The notes beneath the pieces are model-generated. The model was given only the letters and a program-made list of their open reading frames with translations, had not been told where the DNA came from and did not search any database. Shown here one piece after another: positions 10,723-21,840 of a stretch of 64,000 nt of DNA (positions are counted from its first letter, which is position 1; the number at the start of each line of letters is the position of its first letter). The position numbers were made by a program, and so were the translations under genes. The DNA lies in NCBI GenBank assembly GCA_963383645.1, contig OY726560.1:87397093-87461092 (forward strand), given 5' to 3'. The DNA is from Muscardinus avellanarius (taxonomy: Eukaryota; Chordata; Mammalia; Rodentia; Gliridae).

Positions 10723-11300
10723 CTGGAGTTTGGTGGATATTTTCATTCGAGTACTGTGAAGATGTTTAGAATAGATTTCAGTGGATCCCTGATCATTTCT
10801 CTACCCCCTGCCCTATTTTTTTTTTTTTTTTAGATGTCTTTCTTTTGTATCCTCTGTCACCTTCCTAGTCACGAGCTTGCTCTCTCACACTGGAGTGCCT
10901 TGTGCAATTCAGTACCAGTGTTCTTTCAGCAGAAATGAGTCAAACTGGGACTGTCATTGGCTTGCTTTCCTGTTTTCTTCTTGTTGATAGAGCCATCATA
11001 TTTTCATTATTATTTGTGCTAAAATAACTATAGATCTGTTGTATTTATAATTATTTTAAATTTTGAAATCATGTATTTAAATTAAAGAACATTTAGTGAT
11101 TTTAAAAAATTAGAAAAACATTTCTGGTTCTAAGTTATTGAACTAGAGGGTTATATTATGGGACTTGTGGTTATAGTTTTATTATCCAGTGGCTTAATAA
11201 ATTGCTGTTGAAACTCTTTTCCCTTACCATATTGCTGCTTTTCTGCTGCTATTGACTATGCTTGAGAAAGAATGTTTTGTTTGTCCTCTTGGCCATAAAA
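10723..11300. other. Unique non-coding block
   Basis: About 580 bp of AT-rich sequence with a T run near 10818-10833. No SINE and no convincing exon. Confidence 0.55.
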
Positions 11301-11301
11301 T

Positions 11302-11396
11302 AGAATACTGGGATTATATGCATGCATTACCATGCCCGGCTAGTTTTTGTTTTGAAACAGCATTGGGATTAGAGATGTGTGCCACCACACTGGGCT
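11302..11396 (-). mobile_element. Two short SINE left-end fragments
   Basis: 11302-11341 (gaatactgggattata to atgcccggct) and 11342-11396 (ttttgaaacagcattggg to cacactgggct) are left-half remnants with large internal deletions. Confidence 0.7.
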
Positions 11397-11441
11397 CTAA
11401 GGGTAAATTTCTTGCACAGATCTTTTTAAACAACAAGGTAT

Positions 11442-11880
11442 GAGCCAGGTGTGGTGGCACATGCTTGTAATCCTAGTACTTGGGAGCCTGAGACATGAGG
11501 ATCGCAGGTTCACGGCCAGCCTCAGCTACTTAGTGAGGTCCTTTGGAACTTAGTGAGACCCTGTTTCAAAATAAAGAATAAAAAAAGGGTCTGAGGGAGC
11601 TGGGCATGGTGACACATGCTTGTAATCCCAGCATTTGGCAGGCTGAAACCAGAGGATAGCAGATCATGAACAGCCTTAGCTACTTAGGCCCTCCACAACT
11701 CAGTGAGACCCTGTTTCAAAATAAAGAATAAAAAATTGGGCAGGGGGTGTAGCTCAGAGGTCAAATGCCTCTGGGTTCCACCCCCAGACCTGAAGAAAAA
11801 AAAAAAAAAGGTCTGGGGTTGTAGCTCAGAGGTAGAATGCTCCTGGGTTCAATCCCCAGTACCACAAAACAAACAAATAA
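11442..11880 (+). mobile_element. Type B SINE split by a type Bg SINE, both sense
   Basis: The host parts are 11442-11597 and 11811-11866. The guest type Bg (11598-11810) carries gtagctcagaggtcaaat and ends cagacctg plus an A tail. Host flanks aacaaggta (11433) and aacaaggta (11879) mark the first insertion. Confidence 0.9.
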
Positions 11881-12169
11881 CAAGGTATAATTTAGGTGTG
11901 ATGTGACTTAGTAGGAGGTTCAGGGAAGAGCTAGAGAGTTTATTGGTCAAATTTATAACTTAGTTGTCTCTAAAACTGAAAAAAGTGAGTTTGGGCTGTT
12001 CTTTATATTTTTTTTTAATCTAACAAGTATTGAATATCTATTGAATATAAAGTAATGTAACTTTCTGTACTATATTCTAATAAAAAAAGTATGTATATAC
12101 TGGTATTATTAATGAAGTTCCTAGGAAAGGAAGATAAGGTCCAGTAGTTGAAGAGCAGTTTCTTTAATT

Positions 12170-12372
12170 TTGCAGTACTTGGGGTGGAACCCAGGGGCAT
12201 TCTACCTATGAGCTATACCCCCAACTCTATTTTTTATTTTTTATTTTGAAACAGGTTCATACTAAGTTGCAGAGGGCCTCACTAAGTTTCTGAGGCTATC
12301 TGGGAACCTGTGATCTTCCTGTCTCAGATTCCAAAGTACTGTGATTAGAAGTGTAGGCCACCATGGCTGGCT
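12170..12372 (-). mobile_element. B1-dID SINE, type B
   Basis: Complete antisense copy from gcagtacttggggtgg to ccaccatggctggct. Confidence 0.88.
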
Positions 12373-12404
12373 TGGGGAGCATTATTTAAAAAGATAATCC
12401 TAAA

Positions 12405-13237
12405 GCTGGGTGTGGTGGCACACTCTTATAATCCCAGTACTTGGGAGGTTGAGATATGATAGAACAGGCTCAAAGCCAGCCTCAGAGCTGGGCGTGATGG
12501 CGCAAGTTTGTAATCCCCGCGCTTGGGAGGCTGAGACAGGAGGATCACACAGGTTTGAAGCCAGCCTCAGCTACTTAGTGAAGCTCTCAGCAACTTAGTG
12601 AGACCCTGTCTCCAAATAAAATATAAAATGGGTCTGGGAGTATAGCCTGGAGGTAGAAAGCCTCTGGGTTCTACCCCCGGTACCCCCCCCCCCAAAAAAA
12701 AGCCAGCCTCAGCTACTGAGTGAGGCTCTCAGCAACTTAGTGAGACTCTGTTTCCAAATAAAGTATAAAAAAGGTCTGGGAGTATAGCCCAGAAGTAGAA
12801 AAGCCCCTGGGTTCCACCCCCAGTACCAAAAAAAAAAAAAAAAAGGATAATCCTAAATCTGGTGTGGTGGCGCTCATTTGTAATCCCCGCATTCAGGAGA
12901 CTGAGACTGGAGGATCAGGGTGAGCCCCCCAACCCCCGCAACTTAGTGAGATTCTGTTTCAAATTTAAGAATAAAAAATAGGGCAGGGGGTGTAGCTTGG
13001 AGGTAGAATTTCCTTAGGTTCCATCCTCAGACCCACAAAAGAAAAATGAAAAAGGTAATCCTTAGCTGTGGGAGGTGGTATATGTTTATAATCCTAGTAC
13101 TTGGGAGTCTTATATAGGAGGATCCTCTGCAATTTAGTGAGGCCCTGTTTCAATATTAAAAATACAATAGAGCTGGGTGGTGTGGCCCAGAGGTAGAATT
13201 CCCTTGCGTTCAATCCCCCATGCCAAAAAGAAAAGAA

Positions 13238-13241
<4 letters not shown>
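12405..13241 (+). mobile_element. Serial array of four sense SINEs at one target
   Basis: Type C host (12405-12485 and 12702-12845) contains another type C (12486-12701, duplication gccagcctcag). A type Bg copy (12858-13053) and a diverged B-like copy (13066-13241) follow. The target gataatcctaaa stands at 12393-12404 and again at 12846-12857, with a decayed third copy gtaatccttag at 13055-13065. Confidence 0.88.

Positions 13242-13290
<49 letters not shown>
13242..13290. repeat. (GA)n microsatellite
   Basis: Pure GA run expanded from the A-rich tail of the last SINE of the preceding array. Confidence 0.97.
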
Positions 13291-13294
<4 letters not shown>

Positions 13295-13576
13295 AAAAAG
13301 TCTTTTGGGAAATGAATTAATATAAATGACTATTCCTGATGAGGTATGTTTTTATTAGTTCTTATCACTATAAATTGCTGTCTTCAAGCATGTTTGCTGA
13401 GAAGAGGTTGCTAGTATTAAATGGGACTGGGAAGATAGAGGTGGGAAGGGAGGAGCATTCTTTACTTAGTAAAATGCTCAGCATGTAAACAAAACATTTT
13501 GCGTGTTTTAAGAGGAGTAGTGGTAGAAGGGTTTGTATTTTGCTTAGGAAAAGACTGTAGAAGACTGTAGAGTTTA

Positions 13577-13781
13577 TAATTGTTTGTTTGTTTGTTTTGT
13601 GGTACTGGGAATGGAACCCAGGGGCATTCTACCTCTGGGCTATACTCCCAGACCTATTTTATATTTTTATTTGGAAACAGGGTCTCTTAAGCCAGCTGAG
13701 GCTGGCTTCAAACCTGTGGGATCCTCCTGTCTCAGCCTCCCAAGCACGGGGATTACAAGCGTGCGCCTCCACACCCGGCTT
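13577..13781 (-). mobile_element. B1-dID SINE, C/D intermediate
   Basis: Antisense copy with TTTG tail. The target duplication actgtagagttta lies at 13564-13576 and 13782-13794. The body mixes type D (gtctcttaagccag) with a type B/C right half that still has aacccaggggcattct. Confidence 0.93.
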
Positions 13782-13916
13782 ACTGTAGAGTTTAGATCAT
13801 GTTTTGTCACTGAACTTTTCTGAGCAAAACGTGATCAGTTTGCTTTTGGCAACATCCTGTAGATAGGACTAGAGAGGAAAGGTAGTTAGGAAGTTATTAT
13901 AGTACTTTAGTTATAA

Positions 13917-14090
13917 AGTTGGGTGTGATGATGCATGCCTGTAGTCACAACAGTAGGGAGGCCAGGACAGGAGTGTCACAAGTTCTTGGCCAGCCTGAGA
14001 ATTTAGCAAGACCTTATCTCAAAAAATAAAAAGGGCTAGGGTTATAGCTCAGCAGTAGAGCAAGCAACCTGGGTACCCCAGTACGACAGA
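13917..14090 (+). mobile_element. Old B1-dID or proto-dimer
   Basis: The left half gggtgtgatgatgcatgc is joined to an ID-like half reading tatagctcagcagtagagc, closer to a true ID element than the later types. Diverged throughout. Confidence 0.75.
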
Positions 14091-14247
14091 TGTACAGAAA
14101 GTTTAGGTGACTTGTATTGAGAATAAATTAAGTTTAAATTACATTTATTATATTTTCTCCCGTTTTGATAATGGCTTTGGGTTTGTGTTATCCATTGTAG
14201 TTTATTCTCAAACTTTTTATAGTATTATTTATTTATTTTGTGTATGT

Positions 14248-14514
14248 GATACTGGGGATTTAACCCAGGGGTATCTACCAGCTACACTCCCAGCCCTCCC
14301 CCCCCCCCACCTCTGGGTGCTGGGGATTTAACCCAGGGGCATTCTACCTCCAAGCCACACCCGCAGCCCTATTATTTATTCTTTGTTTTGAAACAGGGTT
14401 TCACTAAGTAGTGGAGGGCCTTACTATGTAGCTGAGGCTGGCCATGGACCTGCGATCCTATCTCAGCCTCCCAAAAGTACTGGGATTACAAGCATGCGCT
14501 ACCATGTCTAGCTC
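14248..14514 (-). mobile_element. SINE right-half fragment plus type B SINE
   Basis: 14248-14300 is a right half ending in a C run (14299-14309). 14315-14514 is a full antisense type B copy. Both right halves share ggggatttaacccagggg, so a local duplication is possible. Confidence 0.83.
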
Positions 14515-14675
14515 ATATAAACATTCTTAATTCTCATATAAGTCCTATGTGATGGTATTTATTAATTCTGTTTTACTGATGAAGTACCTAAGACTTAGAT
14601 GCAGGAACCTGGTCAAGATAACATAGCTGTTAGGCGGATAGTCTAGACCAGTTCTGATGTACTGTGTGCCTCCAA
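14515..14675 (-). mobile_element. MIR element
   Basis: Antisense MIR features in order: ctgttttactgatgaag, agacttagatgcaggaac, caagataacatagctg. The 3' part is upstream and the tRNA-like part downstream. Confidence 0.75.
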
Positions 14676-14971
14676 AATTAATCCACACTGTGTTCTTTGA
14701 AAATGGCACTTCTCAGTAAGCATGAGATAAACATGTGCCTCCAGATGATATGCAATATGGTTGGCTCTGCAGAAGCTATACTTTGAACCACTGTGGTATT
14801 TCTACTACCATGCTGCCTCCTGTAGAGGTTGGAAAATTTTCTGTATAGCTTTGGGTTTTTATAGAGAAGGGCTAAATAGTCTGTACCTCTCACTTCTTAA
14901 TTCTTAAAATTGTTGCCAATTAAAACATGTCTTCCTTTTTGTTTTAACTAGTTTTGGATAGATTGTGACAG
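14676..14971. other. Unique non-coding block
   Basis: About 295 bp with no recognised repeat. The minus-strand open frame here has no family signature. Confidence 0.5.
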
Positions 14972-14982
14972 TGTTCTAAGTT

Positions 14983-15203
14983 CTTTTTCTTTTCTTTTTC
15001 TTTTTTTTTTGGGGGGGGTACTGGGAGTGGAACCCAGGGGCTTTTCTACTTCCAGACCTATTTTATACTTTATGTGGAAATGGGGTCTCGCTAAGTTGCT
15101 GAGAGCCTCACTAAGTAGCCGAGGGTAGCTTCGAACCTGTGCAGTCTGCCTGTCTCAGCCTCCCAGGCGCTGGGATTATAAGTGTGTGCCACCACGCCCG
15201 GCT
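14983..15203 (-). mobile_element. B1-dID SINE, type C
   Basis: Antisense copy with a T/C tail, bounded by tgttctaagtt at 14972-14982 and 15205-15215. Part of the right half is deleted (cttccagacc joins early). Confidence 0.92.
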
Positions 15204-15287
15204 ATGTTCTAAGTTTTTGTAATAGGAAAAAGACTTTCTGTCCTTTATCAGGATATAGTAGTCATTGTCCTCCCCTTATCCTTTTTT

Positions 15288-15617
15288 TGTGGTACTGGGG
15301 ATGGAACCCAGGGGCATTCTACTTCTGAGCTCTACCCCCAGCCCTAGTTTTTATTCTTTATTTTGAAACAGGGTCTCACTAAGTTGCACTAAACAACTGA
15401 GGCTGGCCAACAACCTGTGATCTCCTGTCTTAGCCTCCTAAGTACTGGAATTATAAGTGTGTGCCACCATACCCCATCCCTATTTTATTTTGAAACAGAG
15501 TCTCAGAAGGTTGCTCAGGGCCTCCCTAAATTGCTGGGTCTGGATTAGAAACTGTGATCTTCCTGTCTCAGCTGTTCAAATACTGCTATTACAGGCATGT
15601 GTCATCATGCCCAGTTA
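15288..15617 (-). mobile_element. Type B SINE followed by a lone left half
   Basis: 15288-15474 is a full antisense type B. 15475-15617 is a left half only (ctattttattttgaaac to catgcccagtt), perhaps part of an older element whose right half was lost. Confidence 0.82.
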
Positions 15618-15631
15618 GCATACAGTTTTTG

Positions 15632-15848
15632 TTTTGTTTTGTTTTGTTTTGTAGTACTGGGGTGGAGTCCAGGGGCATTCTACCTCCGGACCCCCAGACC
15701 TATTTTATACCTTATTTGGAAAAAGGGTCTCACTAAGTTGCTGAGAGCTTTACTAAGTAGCTGAGGCTGGTTTAGAATCAGTGTGATCCTCCTGTCTCAG
15801 CCTCCCAAGCTCTGGGATTACAAGTGTGCGCTACCACACCCGGCTCTA
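15632..15848 (-). mobile_element. B1-dID SINE, type C
   Basis: Antisense, TTTTG tail. Flanks catacagttttt at 15620-15631 and catacagttttt from about 15850 form the target duplication. Confidence 0.92.
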
Positions 15849-15861
15849 CCATACAGTTTTT

Positions 15862-16082
15862 ATTGTACATGACAGAATAATTTGAAGCTTCCAAAGCCCA
15901 ACCCTTAGGAAATTGAGGGAGTAACTATTCACTGGGGAGTTTAAGATAACTAACTCATCAACAAATAGGTTCACCTTAATGTTTTTTTTTTTTTAATTTT
16001 GGTTGTAAATGCTTATCTGTTTTCAAGCTTGAATCAGAACCAAATATTGATTATATTGGTATAGATGCTATTAAAAAAGTTG
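15862..16082. other. Unique non-coding block
   Basis: About 220 bp with no recognised feature. Confidence 0.5.
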
Positions 16083-16515
16083 TCAGCTGGGCATGGTGGC
16101 ACACACTTGTAATCCAAGTACTTGGGAGGCTGAGAGGAGGATCCCAAGTTCAAAGCCAAACTCAGCTACGTAGGCACTCTGCAGCTTAGTGAGACCCCGT
16201 TTCAAAATAAAGAATACAAAATTAGGTTGGGAATGTAGCTTGGAAGTAGAATGCCACTAGGTTCAATCCCTATTACTGCAAAAAAAAAAAAAAAAAAAGA
16301 AAAAGAAAAGAAAAGAGAAATCACAATCATGACATAGGTCTATAAGAACAAAAGAAAGCCTGGTGTGCTGGTACACACTTGTAATCCCAGCATTTGTGAG
16401 GCTGAGACAGAAAGATTGCGGTTGGCAGGCAGCCTCAGGAGACTCTGTTTCCAAATAAAGGATACAAAATAGGGTTGAGGGTTCAATCCCTAGTACCAAA
16501 AAAAAAAAAAAAAAA
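16083..16515 (+). mobile_element. Two sense type B SINEs in tandem
   Basis: 16085-16278 is complete with a poly-A/AAAG tail to 16318. 16356-16515 lacks the middle of the right half (ggttgagggttcaatccc joins directly). Flanks aaagttgtc and aaagctgtc bracket the pair. Confidence 0.86.
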
Positions 16516-16670
16516 GCTGTCAAAATAGGTCCCTTTGATTTTCCCCCCCTTCAAGTTCAAGTTCTTGGCCTGCTGGGAGTAGAATAGGTAGACAAGAGAA
16601 AAGTATAATAGAGAAACTTCTGTAAAATCTATCATTTATTTTCTTCTCTGTGCTTTAGAAAAATCACTTT

Positions 16671-16705
<35 letters not shown>

Positions 16706-16904
16706 GCGGGTCTGGGGATGGAACCCAGGGGCATTCGACCTCTGAGCTACACCCCCTGCCCTATTTTTTATTCTTTATTTTGAAGCCGGGTCTCACTGAG
16801 TTGCAGAGGCCTCACTAAGTAGCTGAGGCTGTCCACGAACCGCAATCCTCCAGTCTCAGCCTCCGAATGCTGGGATTACAAGTGTGCACCACCACACCTG
16901 GCTC
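16671..16904 (-). mobile_element. B1-dID SINE, type Bg
   Basis: ATTT tail, then gcgggtctggggatgg. Perfect 13-base duplication gaaaaatcacttt at 16658-16670 and 16905-16917. Confidence 0.95.
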
Positions 16905-16917
16905 GAAAAATCACTTT

Positions 16918-17134
16918 ATTTTTAAAGCTAAAAGAACACTCCCTCTAGGAACCATTGGCAATTTTTGGGAAAGGGTGGGGGGCTGACATAGTCTAAACTG
17001 TATTTTATGAATCTGCTGGTACTCATATATAGGCATGGAGGGTGGGCAATGAGTTAGTAATGTGGTTCAGTGGACTAGAGGTGGTGAGGATCTCAACCTT
17101 AGCAGCAATAGTGAGAATAGAATGAAAAGGAATA
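16918..17134. other. Unique non-coding block
   Basis: About 215 bp. Nothing recognised. Confidence 0.5.
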
Positions 17135-17148
17135 GAAATTCAGATCTG

Positions 17149-17352
17149 AGCCAGGCATAGTGGCACACACTTGTAATCCCCGAGTTTGGGAAGTGGAAAC
17201 AAGAGGATCGCACAGTTTCGAAGCCAGCCTTGCTGGCTTAAGAGACCCTGTTTTCAAATAAAAAAGTATAAAATAGGTCTGGGAGTGTAGCCTAGAGGTA
17301 GAAGGGTTTCCAGGAACCCCAGTACCAACAAAAAAGAAAAAAAAAGAAAAGA
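17149..17352 (+). mobile_element. B1-dID SINE, type D
   Basis: Sense copy with gctggcttaagagaccct and tttccaggaaccccagtac. It lies between the first (17135-17148) and second (17353-17366) copies of gaaattcagatctg. Confidence 0.95.
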
Positions 17353-17366
17353 GAAATTCAGATCTG

Positions 17367-17595
17367 AGCCGGTTGTGGTGGTGCATGCTTGTAATCCCAG
17401 CATTTGGGAGGCAGACAGGAGAATTGTGGTTTGCAGACAGTCTCAGCTACTACTTAGGCTGTTTGCAACTCAGTGAGACCCTGTTTCAAAATAAAGAATA
17501 AAAAATAGGGCTGAGGGTTTAGCTCGGAGGTAGAATGGCCCTTGGTTCCATCTCTAATACCACAAAAAAAAAAAAAAAAAAGAGAGAGAGAAAAA
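17367..17595 (+). mobile_element. B1-dID SINE, type B, same target as its neighbour
   Basis: Sense type B with a long A/GA tail, between the second (17353) and third (17596-17609) copies of gaaattcagatctg. Two insertions used one target sequence. Confidence 0.95.
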
Positions 17596-17636
17596 GAAAT
17601 TCAGATCTGGCCTTCTGTTCCTTTTTCTTTCTCTTT

Positions 17637-17698
17637 TGATAATCAGGATCGAACCCATGGATGAGTATTCTACCTCTGAGCTATGCCTCAAGCCTCAT
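17637..17698 (-). mobile_element. ID-like right-half fragment
   Basis: The reverse complement reads gcttgaggcatagctc and agaggtagaatactc, an ID-type tRNA-like module without a left half. Confidence 0.7.
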
Positions 17699-17726
17699 AT
17701 TTAATTTTTTGTTTTTTATTTTTTTG

Positions 17727-18123
17727 TGATACTGGGGATGGGACCCAGGGACATTCTATCCCCGAGCTACACCCCCAGTCTGCCTGCCTGCCTGCCTGCC
17801 TGCCTTCCTTCTCCCTCCCTCCCTCCTTCTTTTGAGGGCCTAGGTGTGGAACCCAGGGGCATTCGACCTCTGAGCTACACCCCCTGCCCTATTTTTTATT
17901 CTTAATTTGAAACAGGGTCCCACTAAGTTTTGGAGGGCCTCACTAAGTAGCTGAGGATGTCTGCAAACCGTGAACCTCCAGTCTCAGCCTCCCAAATGCT
18001 GGGATTACAAGCGTGGGCCACCACACCCAGTTTATTCTTTATTTTGAAACAAGGTCTCATTAAATTACGGAGGGCCTAACTAAGTAGCTGAGGCTGGTAC
18101 AAGTGTGTGCCACCATACCTGGC
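17727..18123 (-). mobile_element. Type B SINE split by a type Bg SINE
   Basis: Host right half 17727-17778; host left half 18034-18123 with an internal deletion (gaggctggtacaagtg). The guest type Bg is 17835-18033, with a CTGC/CTTC repeat tail at 17779-17832. Confidence 0.85.
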
Positions 18124-18134
18124 TTTAGATTTAT

Positions 18135-18424
18135 TTTTGATACTGGAAATTAAAACCCAGGGTTATTCTACCTCTAAGATACACCCTCATTTTATTTTAT
18201 TTTACCTTATTTTATTTTATTTTATGATACTGGGGATAGAACCTAGGGGCATTCTACCTCCGAGCTACACCCCCAGCCCTATTTTTTATTCTTTATTTTG
18301 AAACAGGGTCTCACTAAGTTGTGGAGGGCCTCACTAAGTAGCTGAGGCTGCCCAATAACGAGATCCTCCAATTTCAGCCTCCTGAATGCTGAGATTTAAA
18401 AGTGTGTGCCACCATGCCTGGCTC
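18135..18424 (-). mobile_element. Right-half fragment plus type B SINE
   Basis: 18135-18192 is a diverged right half. After a TTTTA repeat, 18226-18424 is a complete antisense type B. Confidence 0.85.
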
Positions 18425-18469
18425 CCTCCTTCTATTTTTATTTATTTAAGTTTTAATTTTTTTTGTGTG

Positions 18470-18668
18470 TGTAACTCAGATTGAACCCAAGGGTGTTCTA
18501 TCCGTAAGCTACATCCCCCAGTCCTATTTTATTTTTTTTATTTTGAGATAGGGTCTCACTAAGTTGTAGAAGGCCTCATTAAGTTTTGAGGTTGGCCATG
18601 AACCTGTGATCCTCCTGTCTCAACCTCCCAAGTACTGATATTACAAGGCATTAATCATCACTCTTGGC
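18470..18668 (-). mobile_element. B1-dID SINE, diverged type B
   Basis: Antisense copy starting with gtgtgtgtaactcagatt and ending atcactcttggct. Many changes from consensus. Confidence 0.82.
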
Positions 18669-18802
18669 TCTTGTTTTTTGTTTTGAAACAGTCTTACTAG
18701 TTTGCTGAGAGTCTCACTATATTGTTGAGGCTAGCCTCAAACCTATTTTCCTCCTCCTGTCTTAACCTCCTGTATTACAGGCATATAATACCATTACCTG
18801 GC
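18669..18802 (-). mobile_element. Lone SINE left half
   Basis: Antisense left half only: ttttgaaacagtctta to taccattacctggct. No ID half adjoins it. Confidence 0.78.
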
Positions 18803-18814
18803 TCTCATATTTTA

Positions 18815-19032
18815 TATTATTACTATTATTATTATTGTTGTTGTTGTTGTTGTTGTTGTTTCTTGGTGGTGCTGGGGATGGAACCCTTCTTCTTCTGGGC
18901 TCCCAGACATATTTTATATTTTGTTTGGAAATAGGGTCTCTTAAACCAGCGAGGCTGGCTTTGAACCTGTGCAGTCCTCTGTCTCTGCCTCCCAAATGTG
19001 GGGATTACAAGCGTGCGCCACCACGCCCGGCT
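18815..19032 (-). mobile_element. B1-dID SINE, type D, triplet tail
   Basis: The tail is ATT then GTT repeat (18818-18860). The body has gtctcttaaaccagcg. Duplication ctcatattttat at 18803-18814 and 19033-19044. A diverged B1-like half follows to about 19140. Confidence 0.92.
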
Positions 19033-19140
19033 CTCATATTTTATTTTGAAACAGGGTCTCCCTAAATTACCTTGCACTGGCCTTGAACTTAAAACCAGCT
19101 TCATAGGTATGGGGATTATGCCTGTGTGCCCCTGCACTAT

Positions 19141-19770
19141 TGTTTTGGGTGGTGTCTGTTGCCTTTCTCTACTGTAAAGTTCCCTTGGTGGAGATATTTT
19201 GATATTATCATGTGTTTTTAAATGTCGTTGAATTCTGTACACATAGAATCAGTATTATCTACTTAGAGACTTCACTGAACTTTATTCAATTATTGTAAAA
19301 TTAGTTCCCTGAAAAGATATATCCCCTTCTAAGCTTCCTGCACTTTATATCCCCCAGGCTTTGCAGGAACAAATCCTATGTTGTCTTTGTTGATCTTAGT
19401 CACATTCATGCCTCATTCGTAATGAAATCTCCCATGCTCTACAATCTCTGGACCTCATTTACCCCACTGTCTCTTAGGGTGCCAGGCTCCTCCTGGCTCA
19501 GAGTCCTTCCAGGCCTTATCTCCCTTGGTGCCCAAGATTTGCACATCTGCTTTGGGCTTTTTCAGACACAGAAGCTAAGAGAAGCTGACTTTGTTGGTGA
19601 GGAATACAGCAGGGGTAATTAGCATAGCTACAGCTGGAACCTGGCTTATTACTTTGGCCTGAGAAAAATGACAGCACATTATAATATACAGTATATGCTC
19701 ATTTTGAAGGAATCATTCTCTGTTTTTCAAATATACAGAGCAATAAAATGATTTTCTAAAGCCTATTATT
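19141..19770. other. Unique non-coding block
   Basis: About 630 bp without B1-dID sequence. No exon recognised; the + frame at 19422-19622 has no known family features. Confidence 0.55.
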
Positions 19771-19784
19771 TTTATTTTTATTTA

Positions 19785-20105
19785 TTTATTTTTTTGGTGG
19801 TACTGGGGTTCTTGGAAGCCCTTCTACCTCTGGGCTACACTCCCAGACCTATTTTTATACTTTTTTTTTGGAAACAGGGCCTCTTAAGCCAGCGCTGCTG
19901 GCTTCGAACCTGCTTGATCCTCCTGTCTCCACCTCCCAAACGTGGGGATTACAAGCATGCGCCACCACGCCTGGCTATTTTTATACTTTTTAAAATTTGG
20001 AAACAGGGTCTCTTAAACCAGTGCAGCTGGCTTCAAACCTGTGCAATCCTCCTGTCTCTGCCTCCTAAGTGCGGGGATTACAAGCGTGCGCCACCATGCC
20101 TGGCT
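19785..20105 (-). mobile_element. Type D SINE with duplicated left half
   Basis: The right half and first left half (19794-19976) are followed by a second, similar left half (19977-20105), both starting atttttatactttt and both type D. aaagcctattatt (19757) and aaaggctattatt (20106) bracket the whole, so it probably inserted, or was later expanded, as one unit. Confidence 0.85.
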
Positions 20106-20212
20106 AAAGGCTATTATTTAGAGTTCCTCCAATGCCAGCATTCTTGTATGAGTTACATTTTCAATTTATTCTTGTTTTTTTGTTTGAGGGTCCTATTTTT
20201 TTTTTTTCTTCT

Positions 20213-20288
20213 CTGTTTGGAACTGAGGATCAAACCCAGAGTGCCAAACCTACAAGGCAGGTGCTTTGCCACTGAGCTGCATCCCACC
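20213..20288 (-). mobile_element. Stand-alone ID element
   Basis: The reverse complement has gatgcagctcagtggc, aaagcacctgccttg and gggtttgatcctcag: a full ID monomer with the anticodon-arm-like segment that the dimers have lost. Confidence 0.8.
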
Positions 20289-20387
20289 TATGTTATTTTC
20301 AGTTTAGCACCTCTTTTCAATTTCTACTCTGTGGACTGTGGATCTGTAGTAGAGATACTGCAGTGAGTAAGCCTTAAAGAATTCAAA

Positions 20388-20600
20388 AGCCGGACGTGGT
20401 GGTGCACTCTTGTAATTCCAGCAATTGGGAGACTGAGACAGAAGGATCGCACAGGTTCAAGGCCAGCCTCAGTTACTTAGTGAGGCTCTCAGCAACTTAG
20501 TGAGACCTTGTTTCCAAATAAAATATAAAATAGGTGTGTGAATATAGCCCAGAGGTAGGAAGCCCCTGGGTTTCACCCCATGTACCCCCCCACACAAAAA
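20388..20600 (+). mobile_element. B1-dID SINE, type C
   Basis: Complete sense copy, agccggacgtggtggtgc to catgtacc plus C and A runs. Confidence 0.92.
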
Positions 20601-20643
20601 AAAATCCAAATGTGAATCAAGTATTATATCTTTTTTTTTTTTT

Positions 20644-21369
20644 TGTGGTACTAGGGATTGAACCCAGGGGCATTCTGCAAGCCATACCCCCAGCCCTATT
20701 TAATTTGTTATTATTATTATAAATTTAGTGATACTGAAGATTGAAGCTAGGGGCATTCTACTTCCGAGCTAACCCCCTCCATTTATTGATTTATTTGTTT
20801 GTTTGTTTTTTGAAGTACTTGGAATGAAACACAGGGGCATTCTACCTCAGGGGTACACTCCCAGTCCTGTTTTTTATTCTTTATTTTGAAACAGGGTCTC
20901 ATTGAGTTGCAAAGCACATCGCTAAGTAGCTGAGGCTGTCCTTGAATCATGGTCCTCCTGTCTCAATCTCCTAAATACTAGGATTACAAGTGTGTGCCAC
21001 CACACCTTGCTTTTCCTCTACCACTTTGTTTGTTTATTTATTTAATTTTGATACTAGGGATGAAGGAAACCCAGGGGCCTTCTACCTCTGGACTATACTT
21101 ATAGACCTATTTTATATTTTATTTGGAAACAGGATCTCACTAAGTAGCTGAGGCTGGCTTTGAACCTGCACGATCCTCCTGTCTTAGCCTCCCAAGTACT
21201 GGGATTATAAGCGTGCACCACCATACTTGGCTTCCCCCCCTCCTTTTTAAGTGGTTTTGTTAGGTTGCTGAGAATCTCAGGAAGTGTCTGAGGCTGTTCT
21301 TGAACCGGTGATCCTCTTGTCTCAGCTTCCCAAGTAATGGAGTTGCAGGTATATGTCATTATATCTGGT
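20644..21369 (-). mobile_element. Stack of antisense SINEs, at least two nested
   Basis: Right-half pieces at 20644-20707 and 20728-20790. Complete type B at 20812-21010. Type C at 21044-21230. A type A-like left half at 21245-21369 is the probable end of one of the first two elements. Confidence 0.8.
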
Positions 21370-21599
21370 TTTTTTTTTTTTTTTTTTTTTTTGTGGTACT
21401 GGGAACTGAACCCAAGGGCAGTCTACCTGTCTACCTCCAAGCTACTGCCCCAGCCCTATTTTATTTTTTTATTTTGAAACAGGGTTTCACTAAGTTGCAG
21501 AGGGCCTTACAAAGTTGCTGAGGTTGGCCATGAACCTGTGATCCTCCTGCCTCAATCTTCTAAATACTGGGATTACAAGTGTGTGCCACCATACCTGGC
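21370..21599 (-). mobile_element. B1-dID SINE, type B
   Basis: Complete antisense copy after a 23-base T run. Small duplication ctacctgtctacct in the right half. Confidence 0.9.
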
Positions 21600-21644
21600 C
21601 ACACCGGGCTTATTGCTTATTTACTTTCTTTACTTTCTATTTAT

Positions 21645-21765
21645 TTTGCGGTACTGAGGATTGAAAGGGGCATTCTACCTCTGAGCTACACCCCCAGACC
21701 TATTTCCTTCCTTCCCTCTTTCCTTCCTTCCTTCCTTCCTTCCCTCCCTCCCTCCCTCCCTCCCT

Positions 21766-21840
<75 letters not shown>

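Noticed and set aside
19794..20366. 190-residue open frame, the longest on +
   Set aside because: It runs through a type D SINE with duplicated left half and an ID element; no independent coding signal.
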